This document shows positions 33,826 to 42,248 of a stretch of DNA of 64,000 nucleotides, in pieces (the stretch's first letter is position 1; every line of letters begins with the position of its first letter). The notes under the pieces were generated by a model. It was given only the letters and a program-made list of their open reading frames with translations, was not told where the DNA came from and ran no database searches. The translations under genes were made by a program, and so were the position numbers. The DNA comes from Gordonia spumicola (lineage in GTDB: Bacteria > Actinomycetota > Actinomycetes > Mycobacteriales > Mycobacteriaceae), in assembly GCF_009932475.1 (NCBI RefSeq), contig NZ_BJOV01000005.1:1-64000 (forward strand), given 5' to 3'.

Positions 33826-34922
33826 GCGTCGCCCCCGACCGGGACGCGGGCGTGGACGGTGGTGCCGCCGCCGGGAGTGTCGTCGACGATCACCTCTCCG
33901 CCGCACCGAGCCACCCGCGATCGCATGGCGCGGAGCCCGAAGCCGGTGCCGGACCCGAGGCCGACGCCGTCGTCGACGATGTCGAGGTGGACCTCGCCGG
34001 GCAGCCGCGTCAACGTGACCGTGACCTGCGACGCGCCCGCGTGCTTGCGGACGTTGAGCAGCGCTTCCTGGGCGGTCCGCAGCAGCGCGAGGTGGACGTC
34101 GTCGGGCAGGTCGACGGGGTCGCCGTGGTCGGCGAACACCGCCCGGACGCCGTCCGCGGACAGCTCGGCGGCCTGCCGGGCGAGGGCGCCGGGCAGGTCG
34201 GAGTCGCGGACGGGGCCGTCGAGCCCGGACAGGAACCGGCGCGACTCGGCGAGCGCGGCCTGAGCGGTCTCCAACGCCGCGTCCGGCTGGTCGGCGCGCA
34301 GCAGCATGATGATGCTCGCGAGGTACTGGCCGACGCCGTCGTGGATCTCGCCGCCGAGCCGGTCGCGTTCGGCGAGCACACCCGCCTCGCGTTGTCTGGC
34401 CGCGAGCTCGTCCCGGGTGACGACGAGCTCATCGAGCAGCCTGTCCCGTTCCCGGACGGTCAGGGTGATCCGCTCGAACGCCTCGGTGACAGCGACGGCG
34501 GTCGCGATGCCGATGATCGGGCCGATCACTCCCCCGACCGTGAAGCCCTGACGCGCCCACACCGCCGCCACCGACACGATGGCGATCACCACCGCGGCAC
34601 CCGCGGCCGCACTGCGTGGAAGGAACCGGCGGCACAGGATCGCCAACACGAACGCCAGCCAGACGAAGTCCTCCGAGACGCCGACCAACCCGATCCATCC
34701 GGCCGTGAGGACCAGGACCCACGCGCTCGCCCGGTCTCGGCGTCCGCGTGAGGACGCCACCGCTCCGACCACATACCAGGCCGCGAACACCAAGGCGGCC
34801 ACGACCGTCATGGCGGGCCGCGGGTCGCCGAGCGACTTGATCACGCCGACCGTCAGCAGAGTCGCGAACAGGACGTGCCCGCCCCATTCGGCGTAGCGGT
34901 CGGTGATTCGGTCGTCGGTCAC
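33822..34922 (-). CDS. DesK/NarL-type sensor histidine kinase
   Basis: 366 residues with about five N-terminal membrane helices (1-150), no large extracellular sensor, a HisKA_3 dimerisation helix (GGEIHDGVGQYLASIIMLL, His194) and a HATPase C-terminus (LLRTAQEALLNVRKHAGAS; DDGVGLGSGTGFGLRAMRSRV). The intramembrane sensing layout is common in kinases that detect membrane-active compounds. GTG 34922 is the first usable start; a nearby ATG hits a stop. It lies 139 bases from the permease gene on the other strand, with which it likely forms one functional module. Confidence 0.9.
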   Translation of the reverse strand: MTDDRITDRYAEWGGHVLFATLLTVGVIKSLGDPRPAMTVVAALVFAAWYVVGAVASSRGRRDRASAWVLVLTAGWIGLVGVSEDFVWLAFVLAILCRRFLPRSAAAGAAVVIAIVSVAAVWARQGFTVGGVIGPIIGIATAVAVTEAFERITLTVRERDRLLDELVVTRDELAARQREAGVLAERDRLGGEIHDGVGQYLASIIMLLRADQPDAALETAQAALAESRRFLSGLDGPVRDSDLPGALARQAAELSADGVRAVFADHGDPVDLPDDVHLALLRTAQEALLNVRKHAGASQVTVTLTRLPGEVHLDIVDDGVGLGSGTGFGLRAMRSRVARCGGEVIVDDTPGGGTTVHARVPVGGDA

Positions 34923-35061
34923 GGGTCCATTGTCGCCGCCGGCCGCGGCCTGTCGCGCCGAGTGCACCTTTCGATGGATGCGAAGACGACCCGTGCGGTC
35001 GATGCGCCGACCCCGACGCCGGCGAGAGGGTGGAGTGGTCGGACTACGAGAAGGAGACACG

Positions 35062-36021
35062 GTGTACATCGGATGGCGCGAGATACGGGACGCCAAGGGA
35101 CGGTTCGTGCTGATCACCGGGGTGATCGCACTGCTGTCACTGATGGTGGTGATGTTGTCCTCGCTCGCGGCGGGTCTCGGCGAGGAGTCGACGTCCGCGG
35201 TCCGCGCGCTGCCCGGCGGCGTCCGCACCCAGACCGCGGCGGACGGGTCCGCGTCGTCGTTCACCGACAGCAGGGTCGCCCCGGTGCCGGGGGTGACGTC
35301 GCTCGGAGTCGCGACCACCCGGATCACCGTAGGGGAGCGGGCCGCGGCCGTCACCGCGTTCGGGTTCTCCGATGTCGAGACGGTGGCCGTCGACCCGGTG
35401 ACCGCGTCGTCGCTCGGCCTGCGCATCGGGTCGATGGCGCAGGTGGGGGCCGCGACTGTCACCGTCGACGTGGTCGCCGACGTCGGCGAGTACGCGCACA
35501 CGCCGGTCGTGCGGATGCCGTTGTCGGTGTGGCGGCAGGCCACCGGACGCGACGCCGTGTCGGCGCTCCTCACCGACGCTGACGTGCCCGGAACCGTGCA
35601 CACCGCGCACGCGGACCTGCCGTCGCTGGTGCCCGGCTACTCGTCCGAGCACATGTCCCTGCTCTTCATCCAGGTGCTGTTGGTCGTGGTGTCGGCCGTC
35701 GTCGTCGGCGGGTTCTTCGCGGTGTGGACCGGTCAGCGGGTCCGTCCGCTCGCCGTTGTCCGCGCGATGGGTGCGAGCCGCGGATACCTGCTGCGCGATG
35801 GACTAGGCCAGGCCGCGATGGTGCTCGCCGTCGGTGTCGTCGCAGGTCTCCTGGGTGGCGGGTTCGGTGCGTGGGTGGCGTCGGCGGCGGTCCCCATCGC
35901 GTTCGATCCGACCACCACCGCGGCACTCGTGGCGGGAATCGTCGTGCTGGGGCTCGCCGGGGCCGGACTGGCCTTGCGCTCGCTCGTCGCCGTCGACCCG
36001 CTCATCGCCCTCAACCGTTAG
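35062..36021 (+). CDS. ABC transporter permease, FtsX type
   Basis: 319 residues with the MacB/FtsX topology: one N-terminal helix (about 14-38), a 160-residue extracytoplasmic domain, and three C-terminal helices (QVLLVVVSAVVVGGFFAVW; GQAAMVLAVGVVAGLLGGGFGAW; ALVAGIVVLGLAGAGLAL). Such permeases move drugs or lipids outward, or drive cell-wall hydrolases, by mechanotransmission. AAGGAG at 35051-35056 sets the GTG start. The ATPase gene follows by 8 bases. Control by the adjacent two-component system is inference from position. Confidence 0.9.
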   Translation: MYIGWREIRDAKGRFVLITGVIALLSLMVVMLSSLAAGLGEESTSAVRALPGGVRTQTAADGSASSFTDSRVAPVPGVTSLGVATTRITVGERAAAVTAFGFSDVETVAVDPVTASSLGLRIGSMAQVGAATVTVDVVADVGEYAHTPVVRMPLSVWRQATGRDAVSALLTDADVPGTVHTAHADLPSLVPGYSSEHMSLLFIQVLLVVVSAVVVGGFFAVWTGQRVRPLAVVRAMGASRGYLLRDGLGQAAMVLAVGVVAGLLGGGFGAWVASAAVPIAFDPTTTAALVAGIVVLGLAGAGLALRSLVAVDPLIALNR

Positions 36022-36029
36022 GACCCGCT

Positions 36030-36698
36030 ATGTCTCTCGAACTCAGCGATGTGACCCTCACGTACCCGGACGGCGACGGCGCCAGCCTGACCGCGGTCGA
36101 CGACGTCTCGTTCACCATCCCCGCCGGCAGTCTCGTCGGCCTGACCGGGCCGTCCGGCTGCGGCAAGTCGAGTGTGCTGTCGGTGGCGGGCACACTCGTC
36201 GCGCCCGACCGGGGTCGGGTCGTCGTCGACGGCGTCGACGTGTCCGGGATGACGAACGAGCAGCGCGCCCACGTGCGCCGGACGAAGATCGGGTTCGTCT
36301 TTCAGCACGACAATCTGTTGCCGAGCCTCACCGCGCTCGAACAGGTGCTGCTGCCGGTGCACATCGCGGGCCGAAAACCCAAGGCACACCGTCAGCGCGC
36401 GCTCGACCTGCTCGCCGACGTCGGACTCGGCGATGCGGTGAACCGCCGACCGCATCAGTTGTCCGGCGGCATGCGCCAGCGGGTGAACATCGCCCGTGCG
36501 CTCATCGGCGACCCGGCCGTCCTGCTGGCGGACGAGCCGACGTCGGCCCTCGACTCCCACCGGGCCGCCGAGACGATGGAACTGCTCACCAGGCTCGTCC
36601 GGGAACGTGACGTCGCCGCGCTCCTCGTGACCCACGACGTCCGCTCCCTCGCCGACGCCGACCACGTCCTGACGATGCTCGACGGCGCGGTGGAGTAG
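36030..36698 (+). CDS. ABC transporter ATP-binding protein (LolD/MacB type)
   Basis: 222 residues. Walker A GPSGCGKSS (40-48), signature LSGGMRQRVNIARAL and Walker B LLADEPTSALD, followed by the HDVRSLADADHVLTMLDG switch. Length and motifs match ATPases that pair with FtsX-type permeases. It starts 8 bases after the permease gene and ends at a strong hairpin shared with glpX. Confidence 0.93.
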   Translation: MSLELSDVTLTYPDGDGASLTAVDDVSFTIPAGSLVGLTGPSGCGKSSVLSVAGTLVAPDRGRVVVDGVDVSGMTNEQRAHVRRTKIGFVFQHDNLLPSLTALEQVLLPVHIAGRKPKAHRQRALDLLADVGLGDAVNRRPHQLSGGMRQRVNIARALIGDPAVLLADEPTSALDSHRAAETMELLTRLVRERDVAALLVTHDVRSLADADHVLTMLDGAVE

Positions 36699-36703
36699 GC
36701 GAC

Positions 36704-36730
36704 GAAGCCCCGGCCGACGGCCGGGGCTTC
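36704..36730. terminator. Hairpin between the ABC ATPase gene and glpX
   Basis: A perfect 12-bp stem (gaagccccggcc 36704-36715, ggccggggcttc 36719-36730) with loop gac, in the 54-base gap between convergent genes. No T-tract. Probably a bidirectional terminator. Confidence 0.7.
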
Positions 36731-36752
36731 GCAGTGGATCGTCTCGGGAACG

Positions 36753-37742
36753 TCAGACGTCGATGCGCGCGAACTCGCGGAGCTTGCTGGTCTGGTGGAC
36801 GGCCTCGACGGTGCGGACGGTGCCCGACTTGCTGCGCATGACGAGCGAGCGGGTGGTCGCGCCGTTGGGGCGGTAGGTGACGCCGCGGAGCATGTCGCCA
36901 TTGGTGACGCCGGTGGCGCAGAAGAACGAGTTCTCGCCGCTGACCAGGATGTCGTTGGTGAGCACACGGTCGAGGTCGTGGCCCGCGTCGAGTGCCTTCT
37001 GACGCTCGGCCTCGTCCTTCGGCCACAGCTTGCCCTGGATCTCGCCGCCCATGCACTTCATGGCGACGGCGCTGATGATGCCCTCCGGGGTTCCGCCGAT
37101 TCCCATCAGCATGTCGACGGTGCTGTAGTCGCCCGCGGCGGCGATGGCGCCCGCGACGTCGCCGTCGGAGATCAGACGGATCTTGGCGCCGGCCTCGCGG
37201 ATCTCGGAGATCAGCTCGGCGTGGCGGGGACGGTCCAGGACGACGACGGTCAGGTCGGCGACGTCGATGCCCTTCGCCGCGGCGACCGAGTTGATGTTCC
37301 ACTCGACCGACTGGTCGATGTCGATGGCGCCCTTCGCGGCGGGGCCGACGGCGATCTTGTTCATGTAGAAGACGGCCGACGGGTCGAACATGGTGCCGCG
37401 CTCGGAGACCGCGATGACCGCGATCGAGTTCGGGCGTCCCTCGGCCATCAGCGTGGTGCCGTCGATCGGGTCGACGGCGACGTCCACCTCAGGGCCTTCG
37501 CCGTTGCCGACGACCTCGCCGTTGTACAGCATCGGGGCCTCGTCCTTCTCGCCCTCGCCGATGACGACGGTGCCGCGCATCGAGACGGTCGAGAGGAGTT
37601 CACGCATCGCGTCGACGGCCGCGCCGTCTCCGCTGTTCTTGTCGCCGCGTCCCACCCAACGGCCTGCGGCGAGGGCCGCAGCCTCGGTGACTCGCACGAG
37701 TTCCATCGCGAGATTACGGTCGGGTGCTTCCTTCGACGACAT
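36753..37742 (-). CDS. glpX: Fructose-1,6-bisphosphatase, class II (GlpX)
   Basis: 329 residues. It removes the 1-phosphate of fructose 1,6-bisphosphate in gluconeogenesis. Metal and substrate motifs are [32 protein letters not shown] and [16 protein letters not shown], and GIGGTPEG near the middle. This is the only FBPase class in mycobacteria, and the gene is equivalent to Rv1099c. It is divergent from the DUF4245 gene (Rv1100-like) across 93 bases, as in M. tuberculosis. Confidence 0.95.
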   Translation of the reverse strand: MSSKEAPDRNLAMELVRVTEAAALAAGRWVGRGDKNSGDGAAVDAMRELLSTVSMRGTVVIGEGEKDEAPMLYNGEVVGNGEGPEVDVAVDPIDGTTLMAEGRPNSIAVIAVSERGTMFDPSAVFYMNKIAVGPAAKGAIDIDQSVEWNINSVAAAKGIDVADLTVVVLDRPRHAELISEIREAGAKIRLISDGDVAGAIAAAGDYSTVDMLMGIGGTPEGIISAVAMKCMGGEIQGKLWPKDEAERQKALDAGHDLDRVLTNDILVSGENSFFCATGVTNGDMLRGVTYRPNGATTRSLVMRSKSGTVRTVEAVHQTSKLREFARIDV

Positions 37743-37835
37743 GTGACTCCACTCCTAGTGCACAACACAGACCGTCCAATTGTTTCATGACCTCGACGGA
37801 CCCGGGTCGGCCGGGGGCGTTCGAGCCCGTGGATA

Positions 37836-38426
37836 ATGGCTGTCATGGCCGAGAAACCCCGAATCCTGCAGGACGGCAGGGACATGATGTGGTCCCTGAT
37901 CCCCCTCGCCGTGCTCATCCTGATCGTGGCGGGTGTCGCGGGCAGCTGCAGTTGGGGATTCGGCAAGGATGCGACCGCGCAGAACGTCCCGCACTTCGAC
38001 GTGTCTGGCGGATTGCACGCCGACGCCGCGACCTTGAAGTTCCCGATCCGCGACCCGAAGGTGCCGGCCGACTGGCAGCCGAACTCCGGTTCCACGCAGA
38101 ACGTCGAGGCGTCGCTGTCGAGCAACGTCGGCTGGATCACCGGTGACGGTGCGTACGTGCAGCTCACGCAGACGGACGGTGCCGAAGAGGCGCTGATGAA
38201 CCAGTTGCTCGGTGACGACACGTCGGCCACGGGGACCCGCCAGATCGGCGGGCGCACCTGGGTGACGTACGAGAACCCCGATCACAAGAAGGCCTGGATC
38301 GCCGACTTCGGCGACGTCCGCATCGCGGTCAAGACCTCGGGCAAGGACTCGACCATGCAGACGCTGGCCGAGGCGGTCTCGGCCGCTGCGCCGATCGTCT
38401 CAACCCTGCCCAAGCCGACAGGATAG
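37836..38426 (+). CDS. DUF4245 membrane-anchored protein (Rv1100-like)
   Basis: 196 residues: a polar N-terminus, one helix (about 18-37, MWSLIPLAVLILIVAGVAGS), and an extracytoplasmic domain with FPIRDPKVPADWQPNSGS, GWITGDGAYVQLTQTDGAEE and a late RTWVTYENPDHKKAWIADFGD. This is the DUF4245 pattern. The start is ATG 37836 or 37845. Function unknown; its place next to glpX is conserved. Its stop codon lies inside the terminator stem that follows. Confidence 0.88.
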   Translation: MAVMAEKPRILQDGRDMMWSLIPLAVLILIVAGVAGSCSWGFGKDATAQNVPHFDVSGGLHADAATLKFPIRDPKVPADWQPNSGSTQNVEASLSSNVGWITGDGAYVQLTQTDGAEEALMNQLLGDDTSATGTRQIGGRTWVTYENPDHKKAWIADFGDVRIAVKTSGKDSTMQTLAEAVSAAAPIVSTLPKPTG

Positions 38427-38447
38427 TTTCGATCCTGTCGGCATTTT
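38414..38447 (+). terminator. Terminator of the DUF4245 gene
   Basis: 11-bp perfect stem (gccgacaggat 38414-38424, atcctgtcggc 38432-38442) with a 7-base loop followed by ATTTT. The stop codon is within the stem. Confidence 0.75.
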
Positions 38448-38505
38448 CGGGTGTCGTTCTTGGTAGCCATAGCGTCACGAACTACACCTGAAAGCTGACA
38501 GGCGC

Positions 38506-38721
38506 TCAGTCGTCCGCCTCGTTGAGGGCTTCTTCGATCCGCGCGCGGGCGCCTTCCAGGTGGGCGGTGCAGCGGGTGGCGAGAGCCTCGCCGCGTTCCC
38601 AGAGGGCGAGGGATTCGTCCAGGCCGAGTCCGCCGTGCTCCAGCGCCGCGACGACGCGGGACAGCTCATCTCGCGCGTCCTCGTACGACAACTGGTCGAC
38701 GGGGGTCGGGGCGTCGGTCAT
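38506..38721 (-). CDS. xseB: Exodeoxyribonuclease VII small subunit
   Basis: 71 residues, the usual size. A helical coiled coil with [37 protein letters not shown], the family signature. It binds several copies to XseA to make the ssDNA exonuclease ExoVII. Its start overlaps the end of xseA by 4 bases (ATGA). Confidence 0.95.
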   Translation of the reverse strand: MTDAPTPVDQLSYEDARDELSRVVAALEHGGLGLDESLALWERGEALATRCTAHLEGARARIEEALNEADD

Positions 38722-39935
38722 GACTCGTCTCCTTCGATGATCGCGTGGACGGACCCGTCGGCCACCCGGATGCGAACGGGCGCACCGGCGGGCAGATCGT
38801 CGACGGTCGCCGCGGCGTGCGGGGTGTCGGTGTCGGTGCGTTGGACGACGGCGTAGCCGCGGGCCAACGTCTGTGCAGGTCCCAGCGTGGAGAGCCGGGC
38901 GGCGAGCTGTGCGTGCCGATGCTCTTCGACGGTCACCAGGTGGCGGACGCTGCGCCTGAGGTGGACGACGGCGTCGTCGACCTTGTCCTGGCGGCCGTCG
39001 ATCATGCTGAGCGGTCGGGCGAGGGCCGGTCGCGCTCGGAGTCCGTCGAGGACGCGCTGCTCGCGGTGCACCCAGTTGCGGAGTGCGCGGGCGTTTCGTT
39101 CGCGGAGCACCGCGATCGCCCGCAGTTCGGCCGTCACATCGGGGACGACGCGTTTGGCGGCGTCGGTCGGCGTCGCGGCCCGGACGTCGGCGACGAGGTC
39201 GAGCAGGGGAGTGTCCGGTTCGTGGCCGATCGCGCTGACCACCGGCGTCCGGCAGTCGGCGACGGCGCGCAGGAGGGTCTCGTCGGAGAACGGCAGGAGG
39301 TCTTCGACGCTGCCGCCGCCGCGGGCGATGACGATCACCTGCACGCGCGGGTCGGCGTCGAGTTCGGCGAGTCGGGCGATGATCGCGGGTACGGCGGTCG
39401 GTCCCTGGACGGGAGCGTCGCGGATGTCGAACCGGACAGCGGACCACCGATCCTCCGCGACCGTCACCACATCGCGCTGGGCCGCGCTCGCCCGACCGCT
39501 GATCAGGCCGATCGTGTGCGGAAGGAACGGCAACGACCGCTTGCGTCGCGCGTCGAACAGGCCCTCGGCGGCGAGCAGGCCCTTGATGCGTTCGATCCGG
39601 GCGAGCAGTTCACCGATCCCGACCGGCCGGATGTCGGTGATCCGCAGCGAGAGAGTGCCGCGTCCGGCGTAGAAGTTGGGTCGCCCGCACACCACGACGC
39701 GCGCGCCGTCCGACAGCGGGACGGGGCTTCGACGCAGCAGGTCGGGGTCGCAGGTGACCGAGATCGACATGTCCGCGGCCGGATCGCGCAACGTCAGGAA
39801 CGCGGTGCGGGTGCCCGGCCGGGCGTTGATCTGGGTCAGCTGACCCTCGACCCACACCTGCCCGAGTTTGTGGACCCACTCGCCGATCTTGAAGCTGAGG
39901 GTGCGTACCGGCCACGGCTCCTCCGGCGACGTCAC
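38718..39935 (-). CDS. xseA: Exodeoxyribonuclease VII large subunit
   Basis: 405 residues. An OB-fold DNA-binding N-terminus ([25 protein letters not shown]), then the catalytic core ([67 protein letters not shown]) with conserved Arg/Gly/Asp/His sites, a helical segment, and a C-terminal LARGYAVVQ. It degrades single-stranded DNA from both ends with XseB. GTG 39935 overlaps the stop of the lipid-droplet protein gene by 4 bases, so the three genes form one operon. Confidence 0.95.
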   Translation of the reverse strand: MTSPEEPWPVRTLSFKIGEWVHKLGQVWVEGQLTQINARPGTRTAFLTLRDPAADMSISVTCDPDLLRRSPVPLSDGARVVVCGRPNFYAGRGTLSLRITDIRPVGIGELLARIERIKGLLAAEGLFDARRKRSLPFLPHTIGLISGRASAAQRDVVTVAEDRWSAVRFDIRDAPVQGPTAVPAIIARLAELDADPRVQVIVIARGGGSVEDLLPFSDETLLRAVADCRTPVVSAIGHEPDTPLLDLVADVRAATPTDAAKRVVPDVTAELRAIAVLRERNARALRNWVHREQRVLDGLRARPALARPLSMIDGRQDKVDDAVVHLRRSVRHLVTVEEHRHAQLAARLSTLGPAQTLARGYAVVQRTDTDTPHAAATVDDLPAGAPVRIRVADGSVHAIIEGDES

Positions 39936-40540
39936 TGGTCGGCGTCGGCCTTCTTCTGCTGGCTGGCGATGCGATTGTCGATCATCGTCACGAACGGCGA
40001 GCGGTTCTTGTGGGCGCGCTCGTAGTCGGCGAGTCCCTGCAGCGAGTCGGCATCGAGGGTGCGGACCTTGGCCCGCAGCTGGGCCAGCGTGAGCGCGTCG
40101 TAGTCGAGGTCGACGACGATCTGCGGCGCCGGACCGCTCGACGCCGGTGCGGCCTCGGTCGTGCCGGGGGTGAGGTCGGCGGGCGGGGCGCTGTACAGGG
40201 CGAAGCGTCCGGTGGCCGGTTCGGCGGGTTCGGCGGCGACGACGGGTGCCGGTTCCGGCTCGGGGACGGATTCGACGACGGTCTCGATCGGCTCGTCGTC
40301 ATCGTCGAAGTGTGCCCAGGCGGGCTGCTCTTCGGGCTTGTCGAAGATCGGGGAGAGGACCTCGTCGCCCTTGATGGCGAGTTCGGCGATGTTCTGCTGC
40401 AGACGCATGCCCGCCTGCAGCGCGCTGCTGACCGCGGACATGGGCAGGGTGATGACGCGGGTCGGAAGCTTCCGAGTCTCCTCGACGGTCGTGACCAGCA
40501 GTCCTGCCATCACGCGGGCAGGGTACGGAGGACGATTCAT
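39932..40540 (-). CDS. Lipid droplet-associated protein homologue (Rv1109c-like)
   Basis: 202 residues. The N-terminus (about 1-62) is an amphipathic helical segment ([40 protein letters not shown]), the region that associates with storage-lipid droplets in related actinobacteria. An acidic proline-rich linker (67-130) leads to a short C-terminal helical module ([43 protein letters not shown]). It heads the xseA-xseB operon and is divergent from ispH across 34 bases, the same setting as in M. tuberculosis. The lipid role is by homology. Confidence 0.8.
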   Translation of the reverse strand: MNRPPYPARVMAGLLVTTVEETRKLPTRVITLPMSAVSSALQAGMRLQQNIAELAIKGDEVLSPIFDKPEEQPAWAHFDDDDEPIETVVESVPEPEPAPVVAAEPAEPATGRFALYSAPPADLTPGTTEAAPASSGPAPQIVVDLDYDALTLAQLRAKVRTLDADSLQGLADYERAHKNRSPFVTMIDNRIASQQKKADADQ

Positions 40541-40574
40541 GTAAACACCTTCTCACAGCCGTACTCTTGATGTT

Positions 40575-41522
40575 ATGGCTGAATCCAAGCGAGTCCTCCT
40601 GGCGTCGCCCCGCGGGTACTGCGCGGGTGTCGACCGCGCTGTCGAGACCGTCGAGCGGGCCCTCGACAAGCACGGCGCTCCCGTCTACGTCCGCAAGGAG
40701 ATCGTCCACAACCGTCACGTCGTCGACACTCTCACCGACCGCGGCGCCGTGTTCGTCGGCGAGACCGACGAGGTGCCGGAGGGCGCGATCGTGGTGTTCT
40801 CGGCGCACGGTGTCTCGCCGGAGGTGCACCGGACGGCGGCGCAGCGCAGCCTGAAGACGATCGACGCGACGTGCCCGCTGGTCACGAAGGTCCATCAGGA
40901 GGCCAAACGGTTCGCGCGCGACGACTACGACATCGTCCTGATCGGTCACGAGGGGCACGAGGAGGTGGAGGGCACCGCGGGTGAGGCTCCCGAGCACATT
41001 CAGCTCGTCGACGGTCCCGACGCCGTCGACCAGGTGCAGGTCCGCGACCCCGAGCGTGTGGTCTGGTTGTCGCAGACCACGCTGTCGGTGGACGAGACCA
41101 TGCAGACCGTCCACCGTCTCCGCGAGAAGTTCCCGCTGCTCAACGACCCGCCGTCGGACGACATCTGCTACGCCACCCAGAACCGTCAGGTGGCGGTGAA
41201 GGCGATGGCTCCACGGTGCGATCTGGTGATCGTCGTCGGCTCGCAGAACTCGTCGAACTCGGTCCGTCTCGTCGAGGTGGCGCTGCAGAACGGGGCGAAG
41301 GCGTCCCACCTCGTCGACTACGCGCGCGAGATCGACCTCGCCTGGCTCGACGGCGTGACCACCGTCGGTCTCACCTCGGGCGCCTCGGTGCCGGAGGTGC
41401 TGGTCCGCGGCGTCATCGATCTGTTGGCCGAACACGGCTTCAACGATGTCGAGACCGTCACCACCGCGGAGGAGACGCTGACGTTCGCGCTGCCCCGCGA
41501 ACTGCGTCCCGCCCGCAACTGA
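40575..41522 (+). CDS. ispH: 4-Hydroxy-3-methylbut-2-enyl diphosphate reductase
   Basis: 315 residues. An iron-sulfur enzyme giving IPP and DMAPP in the last step of the MEP isoprenoid pathway. Three cluster cysteines are visible: Cys16 in [24 protein letters not shown] and [11 protein letters not shown]; active-site motifs [22 protein letters not shown] and [11 protein letters not shown] are intact. The equivalent is Rv1110 (lytB2). A long hairpin lies after the stop. It is divergent from the lipid-droplet gene. Confidence 0.96.
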   Translation: MAESKRVLLASPRGYCAGVDRAVETVERALDKHGAPVYVRKEIVHNRHVVDTLTDRGAVFVGETDEVPEGAIVVFSAHGVSPEVHRTAAQRSLKTIDATCPLVTKVHQEAKRFARDDYDIVLIGHEGHEEVEGTAGEAPEHIQLVDGPDAVDQVQVRDPERVVWLSQTTLSVDETMQTVHRLREKFPLLNDPPSDDICYATQNRQVAVKAMAPRCDLVIVVGSQNSSNSVRLVEVALQNGAKASHLVDYAREIDLAWLDGVTTVGLTSGASVPEVLVRGVIDLLAEHGFNDVETVTTAEETLTFALPRELRPARN

Positions 41523-41532
41523 CTCTTCACTT

Positions 41533-41597
41533 CACGCCCTGGGCGTCGATTCCCGCTCGAGAATTGTTCGTGAGCGGGAATCGACGCTCAGGGCGTG
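41533..41597. terminator. Long hairpin between ispH and a TetR gene
   Basis: 26-bp arms (41533-41558 and 41572-41597) with one mismatch and a 13-base loop separate converging genes. The right arm includes the last codons and stop of the TetR gene. It resembles the long fold-back elements around the DUF559 genes in size, but not in sequence. Confidence 0.7.
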
Positions 41598-42178
41598 AGT
41601 CGTTCCGGTGGCGAGGTCACGGCGAGGTCGACGGCCTCGCGGATGAGGGCGTCGAGCTCTCGCGGGTCGCCGTCGAACCACGTCCGGTAGGCATACGCGG
41701 CCGCGGCCAGCACGGTGTGCACACGCACACCGGGTTCCAGCGACGGTTCCGAGATGCCCATCCGTTCGGCCGCGGCCTGCACGAGTTCGCGGGCGTCGTC
41801 GTCGCGGATGAGGGTGATCCGATCACGCAGGTCGGGGGCCGACGCGAGCGCTGTGCGCCAGAGGTCGAGCTCCACACGCGATGACGCCGAGGTCCGCTCG
41901 ACGATGGAGTCGGCGAGCGCACGTTGCACCGAGACGGTGACGGGCTGGGATCGAAACGTCGCGACAATGGCCGCACTGCTGGCTTCCAACGGGTAGAGCA
42001 GCAGGTCGTCCTTGCTGGTCACGTGCCGGAAGTAGGTGCTCTCGGAGACGCCGGCGGCGTCGGCGATCTGTCGTGTGGTGACGGCCGCGTAACCGGATTC
42101 GGCGAACAGTCGCCATGCCGCCGACTGGATCTCGTGTCGCACTCGGGTGCGCTGGCGGGTCCGCAGGGGGCGACTCAT
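41588..42178 (-). CDS. TetR-family transcriptional regulator
   Basis: 196 residues. The N-terminal TetR helix-turn-helix is clear (AAWRLFAESGYAAVTTRQIADAAGVSESTYFRHVTSKDDLL, about 18-58), followed by a helical ligand domain that ends in AYRTWFDGDPRELDALIREAVDLA. ATG 42178 is the start. It faces away from the kstD-like gene with 55 bases between the two ATGs chosen, and an operator-like repeat lies between them, so it probably controls both genes. The ligand may be a steroid or CoA thioester; inference. Confidence 0.9.
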   Translation of the reverse strand: MSRPLRTRQRTRVRHEIQSAAWRLFAESGYAAVTTRQIADAAGVSESTYFRHVTSKDDLLLYPLEASSAAIVATFRSQPVTVSVQRALADSIVERTSASSRVELDLWRTALASAPDLRDRITLIRDDDARELVQAAAERMGISEPSLEPGVRVHTVLAAAAYAYRTWFDGDPRELDALIREAVDLAVTSPPERLTP

Positions 42179-42217
42179 GGGGTCAACCGTGCACTCTTGA
42201 AGGCCCACCCGCAAGAT

Positions 42218-42248
42218 GATAGAAACTCTCACTATGAGAGAAACTGTC
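42218..42248. promoter_or_regulatory. Operator-like repeats between the TetR and kstD-like genes
   Basis: A direct repeat (gatagaaactctc 42218-42230 and gagagaaactgtc 42236-42248, 11 of 13 matching, 18-bp period) overlaps a palindrome (ctctca-cta-tgagag, 42226-42240). This is a plausible TetR target. It covers the ATGs at 42216 and 42234. Confidence 0.5.
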
